Below, piece by piece: positions 7,589 through 16,562 of a stretch of 28,132 nt of DNA. Source of the DNA: CAYLOP01 sp964385305 (GTDB taxonomy: Bacteria > Chloroflexota > Anaerolineae > Anaerolineales > E44-bin32); contig CAYLOP010000024.1 in assembly GCA_964385305.1 (NCBI GenBank), forward strand, positions 1-28,132. The letters run 5' to 3'. The notes below the pieces were generated by a model. That model was not told the DNA's origin. It saw nothing but the letters and a program-made list of their open reading frames with translations, and searched no databases. Position 1 is the stretch's first letter. The number at the start of each line of letters is the position of its first letter. Position numbers and translations under genes: made by a program.

Positions 7589-8269
7589 GTCTCGCCGATT
7601 CGTGGTTTGGTATGCAGTCTAATACGCTTAATGCCATCACATTGTATCCATGATGTAAGAATGGCGAAAGACGCAGTGGTGGTCATGCAATATTAATGCA
7701 TGCGTATTTCTGTGCATGCTGGATACCGATTCCAAGGCATGATGTTTATTTATAGGGTCCAAGTCTTATTGGATCTTTATGAGGTTTTCCCTCTTTTTTC
7801 ATATCCATATCTGAGTGGAGTTGTGATCCATGTAGGACCCTCTCTCTACGGGGTATTCGAGGCCAGTCTACTCTTCGTGAGCTTCCCGGCAGGATGGCTA
7901 TGAAAGCAGCTGAAATCAATCTGTCGGTTTATCTTCATTTGTTTTACGCCTCTTGACACCTGCTGATAAGCAGGACATTGGATAACGCGGTCCTTTTTTT
8001 CTGGCATGAAAGTGTATTGAAGGACGAAGACTCCAGAAAGGACATAATCTACATAAAAAATTAACCTCGCATTAATGCTTTGGGTGTAAACTCTCGCATG
8101 AAAGTCTAATCCTTAGGATATGCCTTTCGCGCCCACTGACATTGTTTGAGTTACCCGGAAGCACGATATCAGCTAGTGTACGTGCCAAGCGGCTGATTCG
8201 CACCATCCCTATGTCTGAAATGGGCGTGTTTTCATGAACACATCTCGTTTTACCAAGGAGGCATCCAAC
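7589..8269. other. Long AT-rich gap between divergent genes
   Basis: About 680 bases without a credible gene. A 67-codon hydrophobic frame (7700-7903) has no ribosome site and no known motif. The stretch must hold promoters for the minus-strand sulfatase-like gene and for the htrA lipoprotein gene. Visible elements are TTGACA plus a perfect hairpin (7953-7974) and a short palindrome ATCCT-t-AGGAT (8109-8119). Confidence 0.6.
7953..7974 (+). promoter_or_regulatory. TTGACA box followed by a perfect hairpin
   Basis: A consensus -35 hexamer (7953-7958) is followed at once by CCTGCTgataAGCAGG (7959-7974). No good -10 lies 16-18 bases downstream. It may be an operator overlapping an unusual promoter, or chance. 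Confidence 0.3.
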
Positions 8270-9568
8270 ATGATAAAGGATGTTAATCGTATGGCGGTGA
8301 GGATGTCGCTCGTCGTGGTATTCACCTTGATTCTCGGTGCATGTAGCGCATTCCCCGTCGATATCGTTATCGGCTCGGATACGGTTGAAGAGAACGTTGA
8401 AACGCTTGAGTCGGAGGTCCTGGAGCTGCCTGTTCAAGCCGGTGATACGCGGTCAACCGAACCAGATATCAGCACGACAATCATCAGTACGGATGTGAGC
8501 GAACGATTGGCAGATCTCTATGAGAAGGTGAATCCCGCCGTCGTCAACATTCAAGTTAGGCAGCGGATCAATTTTGAAGGCCTCAACCTTCCGGATTTTC
8601 CAGAGATCCCCGATTTTAAGTTCCCATCTCAGGACCAACTCCCCGAACAGTTCCAATATGGTGAGGGGTCGGGCTTCGTGGTGGATGCAGAAGGGCACAT
8701 CGTCACCAACTACCATGTCGTCGGTGAGGCGCAGAAGATCACCGTCACCTTCTGGAACGGCTTGAGTCTCGCCGCAGATGTCGTTGGTGTCGATCCGGAC
8801 AGCGATCTGGCTGTGATCGAAGTGGAGAGCATCCCGCAGGATGTGCAGCCCCTCTCGTTGGGGGATTCGGACGCGATGCGGGTTGGAAACCTCGTTGCTG
8901 CGATCGGTAACCCCTTCGGGCTGCAGGGCACGATGACGACCGGGATCATCAGCGCGCTGGGAAGAACCCTGCCCTCTCAATCGGCCGCGATCGGTGGAAC
9001 ACGATTCAGCATGCCCATGATCATCCAGACGGACGCTGCCATCAATCCAGGCAATTCGGGCGGGCCCTTGTTGAACCTAGCTGGTGAGGTTATCGGTGTT
9101 AATACGGCCATCGAGTCCAACGCCGGGCAGTTTGCGGGCGTTGGGTTTGCGGTGCCGTCCAACACCGTTTCGCGCGTGGTACCGTCCTTGATCGAGGAGG
9201 GAGAATATAAGCATACATGGATCGGCATCTCCGGAACCGAACTGACCGTTGAGATCCGTGAAGCCATGGATCTTGAACCCACGCAAAGCGGCATCCTGGT
9301 TATTGAGGTGATCGAAGACAGCCCGGCCGAGGAAGTGGGTTTAAGGGGGAGTGAGGACGAGATCGAAGTCGATGGACAGACTTTGCTCATCGGAGGGGAT
9401 GTTATTCTCGGGATCGATGGTGTGCAAACAACAACCTTCGCGGATCTTCTGACCTATCTTGCTGAAGAGACGAGCGTGGGACAGACGGTTACGCTTGAAC
9501 TACTGCGCGAGGGCGAAACGCTCAGCATCGATCTAACCCTTGCCGAACGTCCGGGGCAGGGTCGATAA
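8270..9568 (+). CDS. HtrA/DegP-type serine protease, predicted lipoprotein
   Basis: The product is 432 residues starting at ATG 8270, which has AAGGAGG 8 bases upstream; an earlier in-frame ATG at 8234 lacks a ribosome site. The N-terminus is a lipoprotein signal peptide with lipobox LGAC (Cys25), so the mature protein should be tethered outside the cytoplasmic membrane. A linker of about 55 residues precedes a trypsin-like domain with the triad His149 (TNYHVV), Asp179 (DSDLAV) and Ser263 (NPGNSGGPLLN). A Pro/Phe-rich insertion (about 102-130) sits early in the domain. One PDZ domain covers about 315-425. HtrA enzymes degrade or refold damaged envelope proteins. An ABC exporter operon follows after 159 bases, and a second htrA gene lies 6 kb downstream. 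Confidence 0.95.
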   Translation: MIKDVNRMAVRMSLVVVFTLILGACSAFPVDIVIGSDTVEENVETLESEVLELPVQAGDTRSTEPDISTTIISTDVSERLADLYEKVNPAVVNIQVRQRINFEGLNLPDFPEIPDFKFPSQDQLPEQFQYGEGSGFVVDAEGHIVTNYHVVGEAQKITVTFWNGLSLAADVVGVDPDSDLAVIEVESIPQDVQPLSLGDSDAMRVGNLVAAIGNPFGLQGTMTTGIISALGRTLPSQSAAIGGTRFSMPMIIQTDAAINPGNSGGPLLNLAGEVIGVNTAIESNAGQFAGVGFAVPSNTVSRVVPSLIEEGEYKHTWIGISGTELTVEIREAMDLEPTQSGILVIEVIEDSPAEEVGLRGSEDEIEVDGQTLLIGGDVILGIDGVQTTTFADLLTYLAEETSVGQTVTLELLREGETLSIDLTLAERPGQGR

Positions 9569-9727
9569 TGGGTATCTCGTACTTTATTCTCTACCGTTAA
9601 GACCATCGTAAAATGGCACGAATAGACACGACCGACGCTCGATCTATCTAGTAAAACCTCACACTGCTTGCTGTATGGTTCATTCGGCAGGATCGGTGTG
9701 AGGTTCAATCATCAGGAGAGCGAGAAT

Positions 9728-10657
9728 ATGATCCAGGTTAAGAACGTGAAGAAATCCTATGGGCTTATCGAGGCGTTGCGGGGGATCAGCTTCGATATCC
9801 AGGCTGGCGAGATCGTTGGCTTGCTGGGTCCGAACGGGGCTGGTAAGACCACGATGATGAAGATCATGACCGGCTACCTTCAGCCAGATGATGGGAACGT
9901 GCGCATCCATGACCTGGATGTGATGACCGACACCCGGCAGGTGCAGGAAAACATCGGTTACCTGCCAGAGAACGCGCCGCTCTACCCGGAGCTTTCTGTG
10001 CAATCCTATCTCAAGATGATCGCCGAACTGCGTCAAATTCCCGAATCTGAGCAGATTGCACATATCTCAGAAGCGGTGCGTGCTACGGGATTGGTGGATT
10101 CGCTCACACGTCCGATCGGTGAGTTGAGCAAGGGTATGCGGCAGCGTGTGGGTCTGGCGCAGGCGATCCTCCATCGCCCCAAGATCCTCATCCTGGATGA
10201 GCCTACGATCGGGCTCGATCCCACTCAGGTTGTTCAAATCCGCAGCCTGATCCGCCGCATTTCAGCAGAGAGCACCGTGCTTTTTTCCACGCATATCCTC
10301 TCAGAGGTAGAGGCGCTTTGTGATCGGGTGATCATCATCATCAGTGGGGAAGTTAAAGCTGATGCGCGTCTCTCCGAACTGGCGAGTTCGTCGGATGCGA
10401 TTTTGATCTTGGAGGAGGATCTACAAGGTGTGCGAGAAGCGCTCGGAAGATTGGCGCAAGTACAGGGTCTCGAAGTAGACCAAACCCCTGAGGGGTATGC
10501 ACGATACCGGATACTTGGGGGTGAGGGGATGCATGGCGCTGATCTCTGCCCAGAGATCTATCGTTTGGCCAGGGAAGAGGCCTGGCCATTACGAGAGCTG
10601 CGAGAGGACGAACGCACCCTGGAAACCGTATTCAACGAATTGGCAACAGCAGCCTGA
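9728..10657 (+). CDS. GldA-like ABC transporter ATPase
   Basis: The product is 309 residues starting at ATG 9728, preceded by CAGGAGAG; the frame is open upstream but lacks a site. All ABC motifs are present: Walker A GPNGAGKTT (34-42), signature LSKGM (133-137), Walker B ILILDEP (153-159) and the H-loop His in STHIL (189). A C-terminal extension of about 90 residues is typical of ABC-2 exporter ATPases of the GldA/CcmA type. It would power the fused permease/GldG protein encoded 7 bases downstream. The transported substrate is unknown. The Gld name reflects similarity to gliding genes of Bacteroidetes; many non-gliding bacteria carry this set. Confidence 0.94.
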   Translation: MIQVKNVKKSYGLIEALRGISFDIQAGEIVGLLGPNGAGKTTMMKIMTGYLQPDDGNVRIHDLDVMTDTRQVQENIGYLPENAPLYPELSVQSYLKMIAELRQIPESEQIAHISEAVRATGLVDSLTRPIGELSKGMRQRVGLAQAILHRPKILILDEPTIGLDPTQVVQIRSLIRRISAESTVLFSTHILSEVEALCDRVIIIISGEVKADARLSELASSSDAILILEEDLQGVREALGRLAQVQGLEVDQTPEGYARYRILGGEGMHGADLCPEIYRLAREEAWPLRELREDERTLETVFNELATAA

Positions 10658-10664
10658 GGCGGAC

Positions 10665-13550
10665 ATGAAACAAATACTTACCATCACTCGTAAGGAATTC
10701 CTCAGTTATGTCAGCTCGCCGATGGCGCTCATTTTTGTCGGAGCATTCCTGGCAGCGACCCTGTTCTCCTTTTTCTGGGTGGACACCTTTTTTGCCCGCG
10801 GCATCGCGGATGTGCGGCCGCTCTTCAACTGGATGCCGCTGCTCCTGATCTTTCTCGTTGCAGCCTTGACGATGCGCCAGTGGAGCGAGGAGCAACGTTC
10901 AGGAACGCTAGAGATCCTGCTGACGCTACCTGTGTCGTATACACAATTGGTCCTGGGGAAATTCCTGGCAGTCTTAGCGCTGGTCGCAATCTCGCTGGGG
11001 TTGACACTCTTTCTACCCATAACTGTAGAGATTCTGGGCAATCTGGATTGGGGACCGGTTGCGGGTGGATACCTCGCTGCGCTTTTGCTCTCAGGAGCTT
11101 ATGCTGCGATTGGGCTTTTTGTCTCCTCCAGGACGGACAACCAGATCGTCTCGCTGATCTCAACCGTTTTACTGTGCGGTGTGTTCTACATCTTAGGATC
11201 CGGCGGGATAACCGAGTTTGTGGCGGATACCCCTGCCGCGATCCTGAAAGCCATCGGTACTGGGAGTCGGTTCGAGAGTATCGAGCGCGGTGTGATCGAT
11301 CTGCGTGACCTGGTTTACTACCTGTCGTTATCAGCCCTTTTCTTGGCGCTAAATGTGACCTCCCTGGATATCCTGCGCTGGAGCAGAGGGCCGCATACCC
11401 TCCCGCACCGCCGTGGCGTCACGATTACGACGGCTCTGCTGGCGTTGAACCTCATTGCGATGAATGTCTGGCTCTACCCCTTGCACGGTCTGCGTTTAGA
11501 TCTTACCGAGCAAAAGGAATACAGCCTTTCTGATACCACCCGTCAGATCCTGGATGGTTTGCAGGAGCCGCTGGTCGTACGCGGCTATTTCAGCGCACGA
11601 ACGCACCCGCTTCTGGCGCCCCTGGTGCCCACTATTCAAGACATGCTGCGGGAGTATGAGATCGCGGCCAGCGGGATGCTTGAGTTGGATTTCATCGATC
11701 CCATGGAGGATCCCGAGAAGGAAGCCGAGGCCAACCAGGTGTACGGCATCCAGCCCACACCGTTCCAGGTGGCGGGCAGGTATGAGGCCTCGGTGATCAA
11801 TTCCTATTTCGACATCCTCATCCGATATGGTGATCAAAGCGTCGTGCTGGGTTATGGGGATTTGATCGAGGTGGAACAGGGCCGCGATCAGTCCCTGGAT
11901 GTACGTCTCCGCAACCTGGAATATGACCTGACACGCTCGATCAAGAAGGTTGTGTATGGTTTCCAAAGTGTGGCTGCCGTCCTGGCAGCGATGGACGAGC
12001 CGGCCAACCTGACCCTGTACATCACACCCGAGACACTGCCGGATGATCTACTCGACGCGCAAGATACGATCGTGGGCGTCGTGAATGACATTCGAGCCGA
12101 ATCGGCGGGTAAGTTCACCTATGAGATCGTCAACCCGGATGCGCCTGGCAGCCCTGTCACGCGGCAGGAACTTAACGATGCTTATGGGATCCAGCCGATC
12201 GCGCTCTCACTCTTCTCGGATCAGAGCTACTACCTATACATGGTGCTTCAAATTGGAGAACAGACGGAGGTGCTTTATCCCTCAGGGGAGGTCAGCGAGG
12301 CGGATGTGCGAACCAACATCGAGGCCGCGCTCAAGCGCGCCTCCTCAGGGTTCCTGAAGGTTGTTGGTTTGTGGAAGCCGCCCGAGATTCCAACCCAGGA
12401 CATATTCGGCCAGATGCAAGACCCGCTTTCCACCTGGCAGGTTGTGGAGAGTCAGCTTCGAGAATACTTTGAGGTGCGGATTATCGACCTGAGCAGCGGC
12501 GAGGTCCCTGTCGATGTGGATGTGCTCGTACTGGTGGGCCCGCAAGGTTTTAGCGATGTGGAGCGATTTGCCGTTGATCAATACTTGATGCGCGGTGGAT
12601 CGGTTGTTGTAGCCGCTGGGAACTATGGGATCACCGCTGATCCCTTCAGCGGTACATTGGCCTTGCAGGAGCTCGATGGAACCCTGCAAGAGATGCTCGA
12701 GAGCTACGGCATTCGGGTTGAGAAATCTCTTGTCATGGATCCCATCAATGAGTCTTTCCCCGTCCCTGTTACGCGCCAGGTCGGTACGTTTGAGGTGCAG
12801 GAGATCCAGCTTATCGATTATCCCTTCTTTGTGGACGTAAGGGCGGATCAAATGGATAAGGGTAGCCCCATTACCGCCAACTTACCCGCGGTGACGCTCA
12901 ATTGGGTCTCTCCCTTGACGGTCGATGAGGCCAAGAACGCAGATCGTGAGGTTGTCACATTGCTGACATCGAGTCGTTCATCATGGCTTAAAATGGATAC
13001 CGACATCCATCCCAACTTCAATCTGTACCCCGAACTTGGCTTCCCACCAGGGGAGGAGCAAGTTTCCTATCCGCTTGCAGTTGCGGTACAGGGTGCATTT
13101 GAGAGCTCCTTCAAGGATGTAGCCTCGCCGCTGGATTCGGCCGAGGAAACACAAATTGCTTTGCCTACCATCGAATCATCGCCCGAGACCGCCAGGTTGG
13201 TTGTGATCGGAAGTGCGGAGTTCCTCGATGACTTCGTATTTCGATTGTCTTCGAACCTGGGTGGTGATCGTTATCTAAACAGCTTGCAATTTATGCAGAA
13301 TGCAGTTGATTGGAGTGTCGAGGATCTAGATTTGTTGAACATACGGACGAGGGGAACCTACGCACGTGTGCTAAATCCGATGACAGAAAACGAGCAAACG
13401 ATGTGGGAGGGTCTCAACTACGCCGTTGCATTGCTGGCTCTGATCGGGTTCGCTGTGAATCGGAATATTCAGCGCAGGAACGAGCGACCGCTGCAGCTCG
13501 TCGAAGTAGAAAACCCGTCACCGAACGCAGGACCTGACGAGAGAGAATGA
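10665..13550 (+). CDS. Fused ABC-2 permease (GldF-like) and GldG-like exporter subunit
   Basis: The product is 961 residues. The start chosen is ATG 10665, 7 bases after the ATPase stop and preceded by GAGGCGG; the open frame extends back to 10497 but only inside the ATPase gene. Residues 1-235 form a six-segment ABC-2 permease (GldF-like, with RQWSEEQRSGTLEILLTLP at 71-89). A linker and a seventh membrane segment (about 253-272) lead to a large outside domain that opens with the GldG signature LDLTEQKEYSLSDTTRQIL (278-296). This domain runs to about 915, where a final membrane segment and an Arg-rich cytoplasmic end follow. In the gliding system these are two proteins; here they are one chain. 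The partners are the ATPase upstream and the DUF4340 protein 9 bases downstream. Confidence 0.92.
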   Translation: MKQILTITRKEFLSYVSSPMALIFVGAFLAATLFSFFWVDTFFARGIADVRPLFNWMPLLLIFLVAALTMRQWSEEQRSGTLEILLTLPVSYTQLVLGKFLAVLALVAISLGLTLFLPITVEILGNLDWGPVAGGYLAALLLSGAYAAIGLFVSSRTDNQIVSLISTVLLCGVFYILGSGGITEFVADTPAAILKAIGTGSRFESIERGVIDLRDLVYYLSLSALFLALNVTSLDILRWSRGPHTLPHRRGVTITTALLALNLIAMNVWLYPLHGLRLDLTEQKEYSLSDTTRQILDGLQEPLVVRGYFSARTHPLLAPLVPTIQDMLREYEIAASGMLELDFIDPMEDPEKEAEANQVYGIQPTPFQVAGRYEASVINSYFDILIRYGDQSVVLGYGDLIEVEQGRDQSLDVRLRNLEYDLTRSIKKVVYGFQSVAAVLAAMDEPANLTLYITPETLPDDLLDAQDTIVGVVNDIRAESAGKFTYEIVNPDAPGSPVTRQELNDAYGIQPIALSLFSDQSYYLYMVLQIGEQTEVLYPSGEVSEADVRTNIEAALKRASSGFLKVVGLWKPPEIPTQDIFGQMQDPLSTWQVVESQLREYFEVRIIDLSSGEVPVDVDVLVLVGPQGFSDVERFAVDQYLMRGGSVVVAAGNYGITADPFSGTLALQELDGTLQEMLESYGIRVEKSLVMDPINESFPVPVTRQVGTFEVQEIQLIDYPFFVDVRADQMDKGSPITANLPAVTLNWVSPLTVDEAKNADREVVTLLTSSRSSWLKMDTDIHPNFNLYPELGFPPGEEQVSYPLAVAVQGAFESSFKDVASPLDSAEETQIALPTIESSPETARLVVIGSAEFLDDFVFRLSSNLGGDRYLNSLQFMQNAVDWSVEDLDLLNIRTRGTYARVLNPMTENEQTMWEGLNYAVALLALIGFAVNRNIQRRNERPLQLVEVENPSPNAGPDERE

Positions 13551-13559
13551 GGATTCGTC

Positions 13560-14552
13560 ATGAAAAAGTCTATCCAAATACTCACTGCAGTTTTGATTGT
13601 TCAAATCCTGTTGGGCGTGGTTGTCTACTGGCCGCGCAGCGGCGCAAGTGCTAGTGAGGGTGTCCCGCTTCTACCAGAATTTGACACAGCATCCGTTATC
13701 GGTATTACCATCGAGGATGGGGATGGGAACCGCATCCGCCTTGCGAAGGCGGGTGGGGTATGGGTCTTGCCGGAGGTTGATGATTTCCCATGCAAGGGTG
13801 AGAGTGTCGAAGCGTTACTAACCAAGCTGAGCACAATTACCCTTGGCCAGCCTGTGACCCGTACGGAAGAGAGTCAGGTGAAACTGCAGGTCGCCGCCCA
13901 GGATTTCGCGCGCATGATCGCGCTAGAGACCCAGGGCGAGGAAATCGTTTTTTATCTTGGTTCCTCGCCGAGCTACGGCGCCACCCACATCCGCCTCGAA
14001 GGCCAATCGGAGACTTACCTGACGAGTGTGTTGCAATCCTATGAGGTCAATGCGAATGCCAGCTCGTGGGTGGATACGAGCTATTTTAATCTTGCACAAT
14101 CGGATATCACCTCGCTTAGCCTGCGTAACAGCAAAGGGTCATGGCAATTTGTCAAGGATGAGGAGGGCAACTGGGGCATGCCTGCGCTAACGGCAGGTGA
14201 GCTTCTCGACAATACGCAGGTCGACTCGCTCCTCAGCCGCGCAGCGTCCGTCACAATGATGCGTCCGCTTGGGATTGAAGAATTGCCGGCGTATGGCATG
14301 GATGAGCCATTGGCTGTTGTGACGATTGGGACTGCTGATGCAACCTATATGTTGCGGGTTGGAGCGAAAGACCCTGATGACAACAGCTATGTTTTGAAGT
14401 CTTCGGAATCTCCCTACTACGTGGTGGTCTCTGAATATGCCGTCGACACATTCGTTACGATAGGGAGCGAGGATCTACTGCTCCCGACGCCGACGCCAAG
14501 GGAATCGGAAGAGGGGGAAGTCCCTGAACAAACGCCGTCTCCCGAATCTTGA
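13560..14552 (+). CDS. DUF4340 membrane-anchored protein of the Gld-like exporter
   Basis: The product is 330 residues. A single N-terminal membrane segment (about 6-24) anchors a domain outside the cell. It contains two related repeats of the DUF4340 type, near 42-72 (ITIEDGDGNRIRLAKAGGVWVLP) and 182-207 (LSLRNSKGSWQFVKDEEGNWGMP), each a pair of strands ending in a Trp-x-hydrophobic turn. The C-terminal 20 residues are Pro/Glu-rich. The domain is found beside GldG genes in many phyla and is presumed to be a subunit of that exporter; its biochemical role is unknown. The start ATG 13560 follows TGAGG overlapping the previous stop, which indicates cotranscription and translational coupling. Confidence 0.88.
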   Translation: MKKSIQILTAVLIVQILLGVVVYWPRSGASASEGVPLLPEFDTASVIGITIEDGDGNRIRLAKAGGVWVLPEVDDFPCKGESVEALLTKLSTITLGQPVTRTEESQVKLQVAAQDFARMIALETQGEEIVFYLGSSPSYGATHIRLEGQSETYLTSVLQSYEVNANASSWVDTSYFNLAQSDITSLSLRNSKGSWQFVKDEEGNWGMPALTAGELLDNTQVDSLLSRAASVTMMRPLGIEELPAYGMDEPLAVVTIGTADATYMLRVGAKDPDDNSYVLKSSESPYYVVVSEYAVDTFVTIGSEDLLLPTPTPRESEEGEVPEQTPSPES

Positions 14553-14734
14553 TCCTTGCGAGAGTTGATCTGCGGGACCTATGAAGAAAACGAGGGCGTG
14601 TCATGCTAGCGAACCAAGTGCACGGTTGGATTAATCAGATGTTGATACTTATCTGATGCGCATCTAACAGATTACTCGTAGGATTGAAGATAGTACGTTA
14701 AATTTCCATCAAAAGATGGATCGGAGGTGTAACC

Positions 14735-15181
14735 ATGACAAAGCTAACACGTTGGGAGCCCTTCCATGAAATGCGCAGAATGCATGACATGCTCGATCGA
14801 ATGATGGATCAATCCTTTCTTGACATGCCATTCGACGCAAGTCTTCGCGAGGGCGTTCTCCCTCTCGACATTTACCAAACGGATGACGATGTTGTCGTGA
14901 AAGCGGCATTGCCTGGCGTGAAATCGGATGATATCCATGTATCGATCATGGGCGATTCGCTGACCATTCACGGCGAGATGAAGGCAGAGCATATTGAAGA
15001 AGAGCCGAAGTACTACATGCGTGAGCGCCGCTTCGGAAGCTTCTCTCGATCGCTTTCCTTGCCTACCTCGGTGGACGCAGATCGTGCCAAAGCCGAATTC
15101 GAGGATGGCATCCTGACCCTGACGCTTCCTAAAGTTGAGGATGTTAAAGCGAAGAAGATTACAGTACAAACCAAGAAGTAG
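14735..15181 (+). CDS. Hsp20 / alpha-crystallin small heat-shock protein
   Basis: The product is 148 residues, the usual length for bacterial sHsps. ATG 14735 is preceded by GGAGGTG. The alpha-crystallin domain covers about 43-135, with the conserved ALPGV near 58-62 and the AEFEDGILTLTLPK block at 120-133. The short C-terminus has an I-x-V motif (ITV, 142-144) that in this family docks neighbouring subunits in the oligomer. It acts in the cytoplasm as an ATP-independent holdase for unfolding proteins. The gene stands as a single unit: 182 bases separate it from the exporter operon and a terminator follows. I see no CIRCE or HAIR operator; a weak TTGATA-17-TAACAG pair at 14642-14670 is a possible promoter. 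Confidence 0.96.
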   Translation: MTKLTRWEPFHEMRRMHDMLDRMMDQSFLDMPFDASLREGVLPLDIYQTDDDVVVKAALPGVKSDDIHVSIMGDSLTIHGEMKAEHIEEEPKYYMRERRFGSFSRSLSLPTSVDADRAKAEFEDGILTLTLPKVEDVKAKKITVQTKK

Positions 15182-15195
15182 CTGTATCCCGTTTT

Positions 15196-15232
15196 AACCA
15201 GGAGCCTGTACCTTCGGACTCCTGGTTTCTTT
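15196..15232 (+). terminator. Rho-independent terminator of hsp20
   Basis: AACCAGGAG (15196-15204) pairs with CTCCTGGTT (15219-15227), 9 bp, and TCTTT follows. It begins 15 bases past the Hsp20 stop. Confidence 0.85.
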
Positions 15233-15238
15233 GATTGA

Positions 15239-15396
15239 CCTTTCGATGAAAGGCCAATCCAAGGGTTAGCACACTGGCTAACCCGGTTTACAAGATCAAG
15301 AGGGGGATATCGGTTAAGGCCTAAGTGCTGCGTCAGCACCAGCATGGAGGCTCTGTTCTCGTGTTTCATAAAAGGGTAGGAGACCGCATCCTACCC
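15239..15396 (+). promoter_or_regulatory. Run of four perfect hairpins upstream of the second htrA
   Basis: Four uninterrupted inverted repeats follow the hsp20 terminator: CCTTTC-gat-GAAAGG (15239-15253), GGGTTAGC-acactg-GCTAACCC (15263-15284), GTGCTG-cgt-CAGCAC (15325-15339) and GGGTAGGA-gaccgca-TCCTACCC (15374-15396). The last ends only 2 bases before the AGAGGG ribosome site of the gene at 15411. None has a T-run. They could be operators in DNA or a structured mRNA leader. The promoter itself is not clear. Confidence 0.6.
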
Positions 15397-15410
15397 GTAG
15401 AGGGTTATGT

Positions 15411-16562
15411 ATGTACCAGAATTACGATCCACCAAGGCGTCGTTGGTCATCAGGGATTGTTTTGATGGCGGTCATCATATCCGGGATAATCGGAGGTTTA
15501 GTCGGGGGTCTGATCGTTCGTTCACGCCCCCCTGAACCGCTGCTTTCTACGCCGGAGACAACCGAGCAAGTCTTGCAACCCGACCGCGAATCTTATGGCA
15601 TCTCGGTTGATGTCACGACGGGTGTGACGGATGCGGTGTCGCGTGTCGCTCCGACTGTTGTCACGGTCATCAGCACCTTGCCACCGCAGCGCTCATTTTT
15701 CGGTGGGGTCACACAAAGCACTTCCTCCGGTTCAGGCGCAATGATCTCAGTGGATGGATACATTATCACGAACAACCATGTTGTCGAGGACGCTGAGAGC
15801 ATCGAAGTGATCCTTGCAGATGGCACCACGCTTCCCGCCACGCTGGTGGGGGTGGACATATATGCGGACCTGGCTGTCCTTAAAACCGAGGAAACTTTGC
15901 CGGCTGAGATCGAATGGGGCAATTCGGATGCCCTAAACGCGGGCGAAGCTGTAATCGCAATCGGATCGCCCTTGGGTAGCTTCATGAACACGGTGACAGT
16001 TGGGGTCGTCAGTGCGACGGGTCGATCGATCGAGACCAGTCTCGGCTACCTGATGGAAGATCTCATCCAAACCGACGCAGCAATCAACAGCGGGAATTCC
16101 GGCGGTCCTTTGGTCAATCTTGCGGGTCAGATGATCGGGATCAATACCCTCGTGGTGCGGAATAGCGGTGGTACGGGGGCTGTTGCGGAAGGTTTAGGGT
16201 TTGCGATCCCGAGCAACTCGGCACGTGCCATCGCTGAACAGATCATCGCCAACGGGTATGTTTCGCGTCCCTACCTGGGGATAAGGTGGCAGTGGATCAA
16301 CCCACAGACGGCAAATCGCTACGGACTGTCGGTTGAGTACGGTGTCTACCTTTCAGAGATTGGTACGGATAGCCCGGCTGCCCAGAGCGGTCTTCGTCGC
16401 GGCGACATTATCGTCAGCGTTGATGGGCAGATCCTTGATGAGGATCACCCTTACATCAATACCCTTTTTAAACATCAACCCGGGGAGAATGTGACCTTGG
16501 GGATTGTGAGGGGCAGGGAAACACTGGAGGTTGTGGTTATTCTGGGTGGTGTCGAACCATGA
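15411..16562 (+). CDS. HtrA/DegP-type serine protease, membrane-anchored
   Basis: The product is 383 residues. ATG 15411 has AGAGGG 6 bases upstream. An Arg-rich cytoplasmic start (PPRRRW) leads to one membrane segment (about 15-36) with no lipobox and no clear cleavage site, so it is a type II anchored protease facing outward. The trypsin-like domain has His123 (TNNHVV), Asp153 (YADLAV) and Ser230 (NSGNSGGPLVN). A single PDZ domain covers about 287-380. It differs from the lipoprotein HtrA at 8270 in anchor, in loop lengths and in lacking the Pro/Phe-rich insertion, so it is not a recent duplicate. It follows hsp20 but is separated by a terminator and a hairpin-rich leader, and is probably transcribed alone. 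Confidence 0.95.
   Translation: MYQNYDPPRRRWSSGIVLMAVIISGIIGGLVGGLIVRSRPPEPLLSTPETTEQVLQPDRESYGISVDVTTGVTDAVSRVAPTVVTVISTLPPQRSFFGGVTQSTSSGSGAMISVDGYIITNNHVVEDAESIEVILADGTTLPATLVGVDIYADLAVLKTEETLPAEIEWGNSDALNAGEAVIAIGSPLGSFMNTVTVGVVSATGRSIETSLGYLMEDLIQTDAAINSGNSGGPLVNLAGQMIGINTLVVRNSGGTGAVAEGLGFAIPSNSARAIAEQIIANGYVSRPYLGIRWQWINPQTANRYGLSVEYGVYLSEIGTDSPAAQSGLRRGDIIVSVDGQILDEDHPYINTLFKHQPGENVTLGIVRGRETLEVVVILGGVEP

Noticed and set aside
7700..7903. A 67-codon hydrophobic frame in the long gap
   Set aside because: No ribosome site, no recognisable motif, and it lies in AT-rich noncoding-like sequence.
9614..9630. Sigma54 promoter (TGGCAC) before the ABC exporter
   Set aside because: No TTGC element follows at the required distance.
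10497..10664. Longer N-terminus of the permease/GldG protein
   Set aside because: The extension lies entirely inside the ATPase gene in another frame; ATG 10665 has a ribosome site and starts the normal permease N-terminus.
14642..14670. TTGATA-17-TAACAG as hsp20 promoter
   Set aside because: The spacing is right but the -10 matches only three positions, so it is not listed as a feature.
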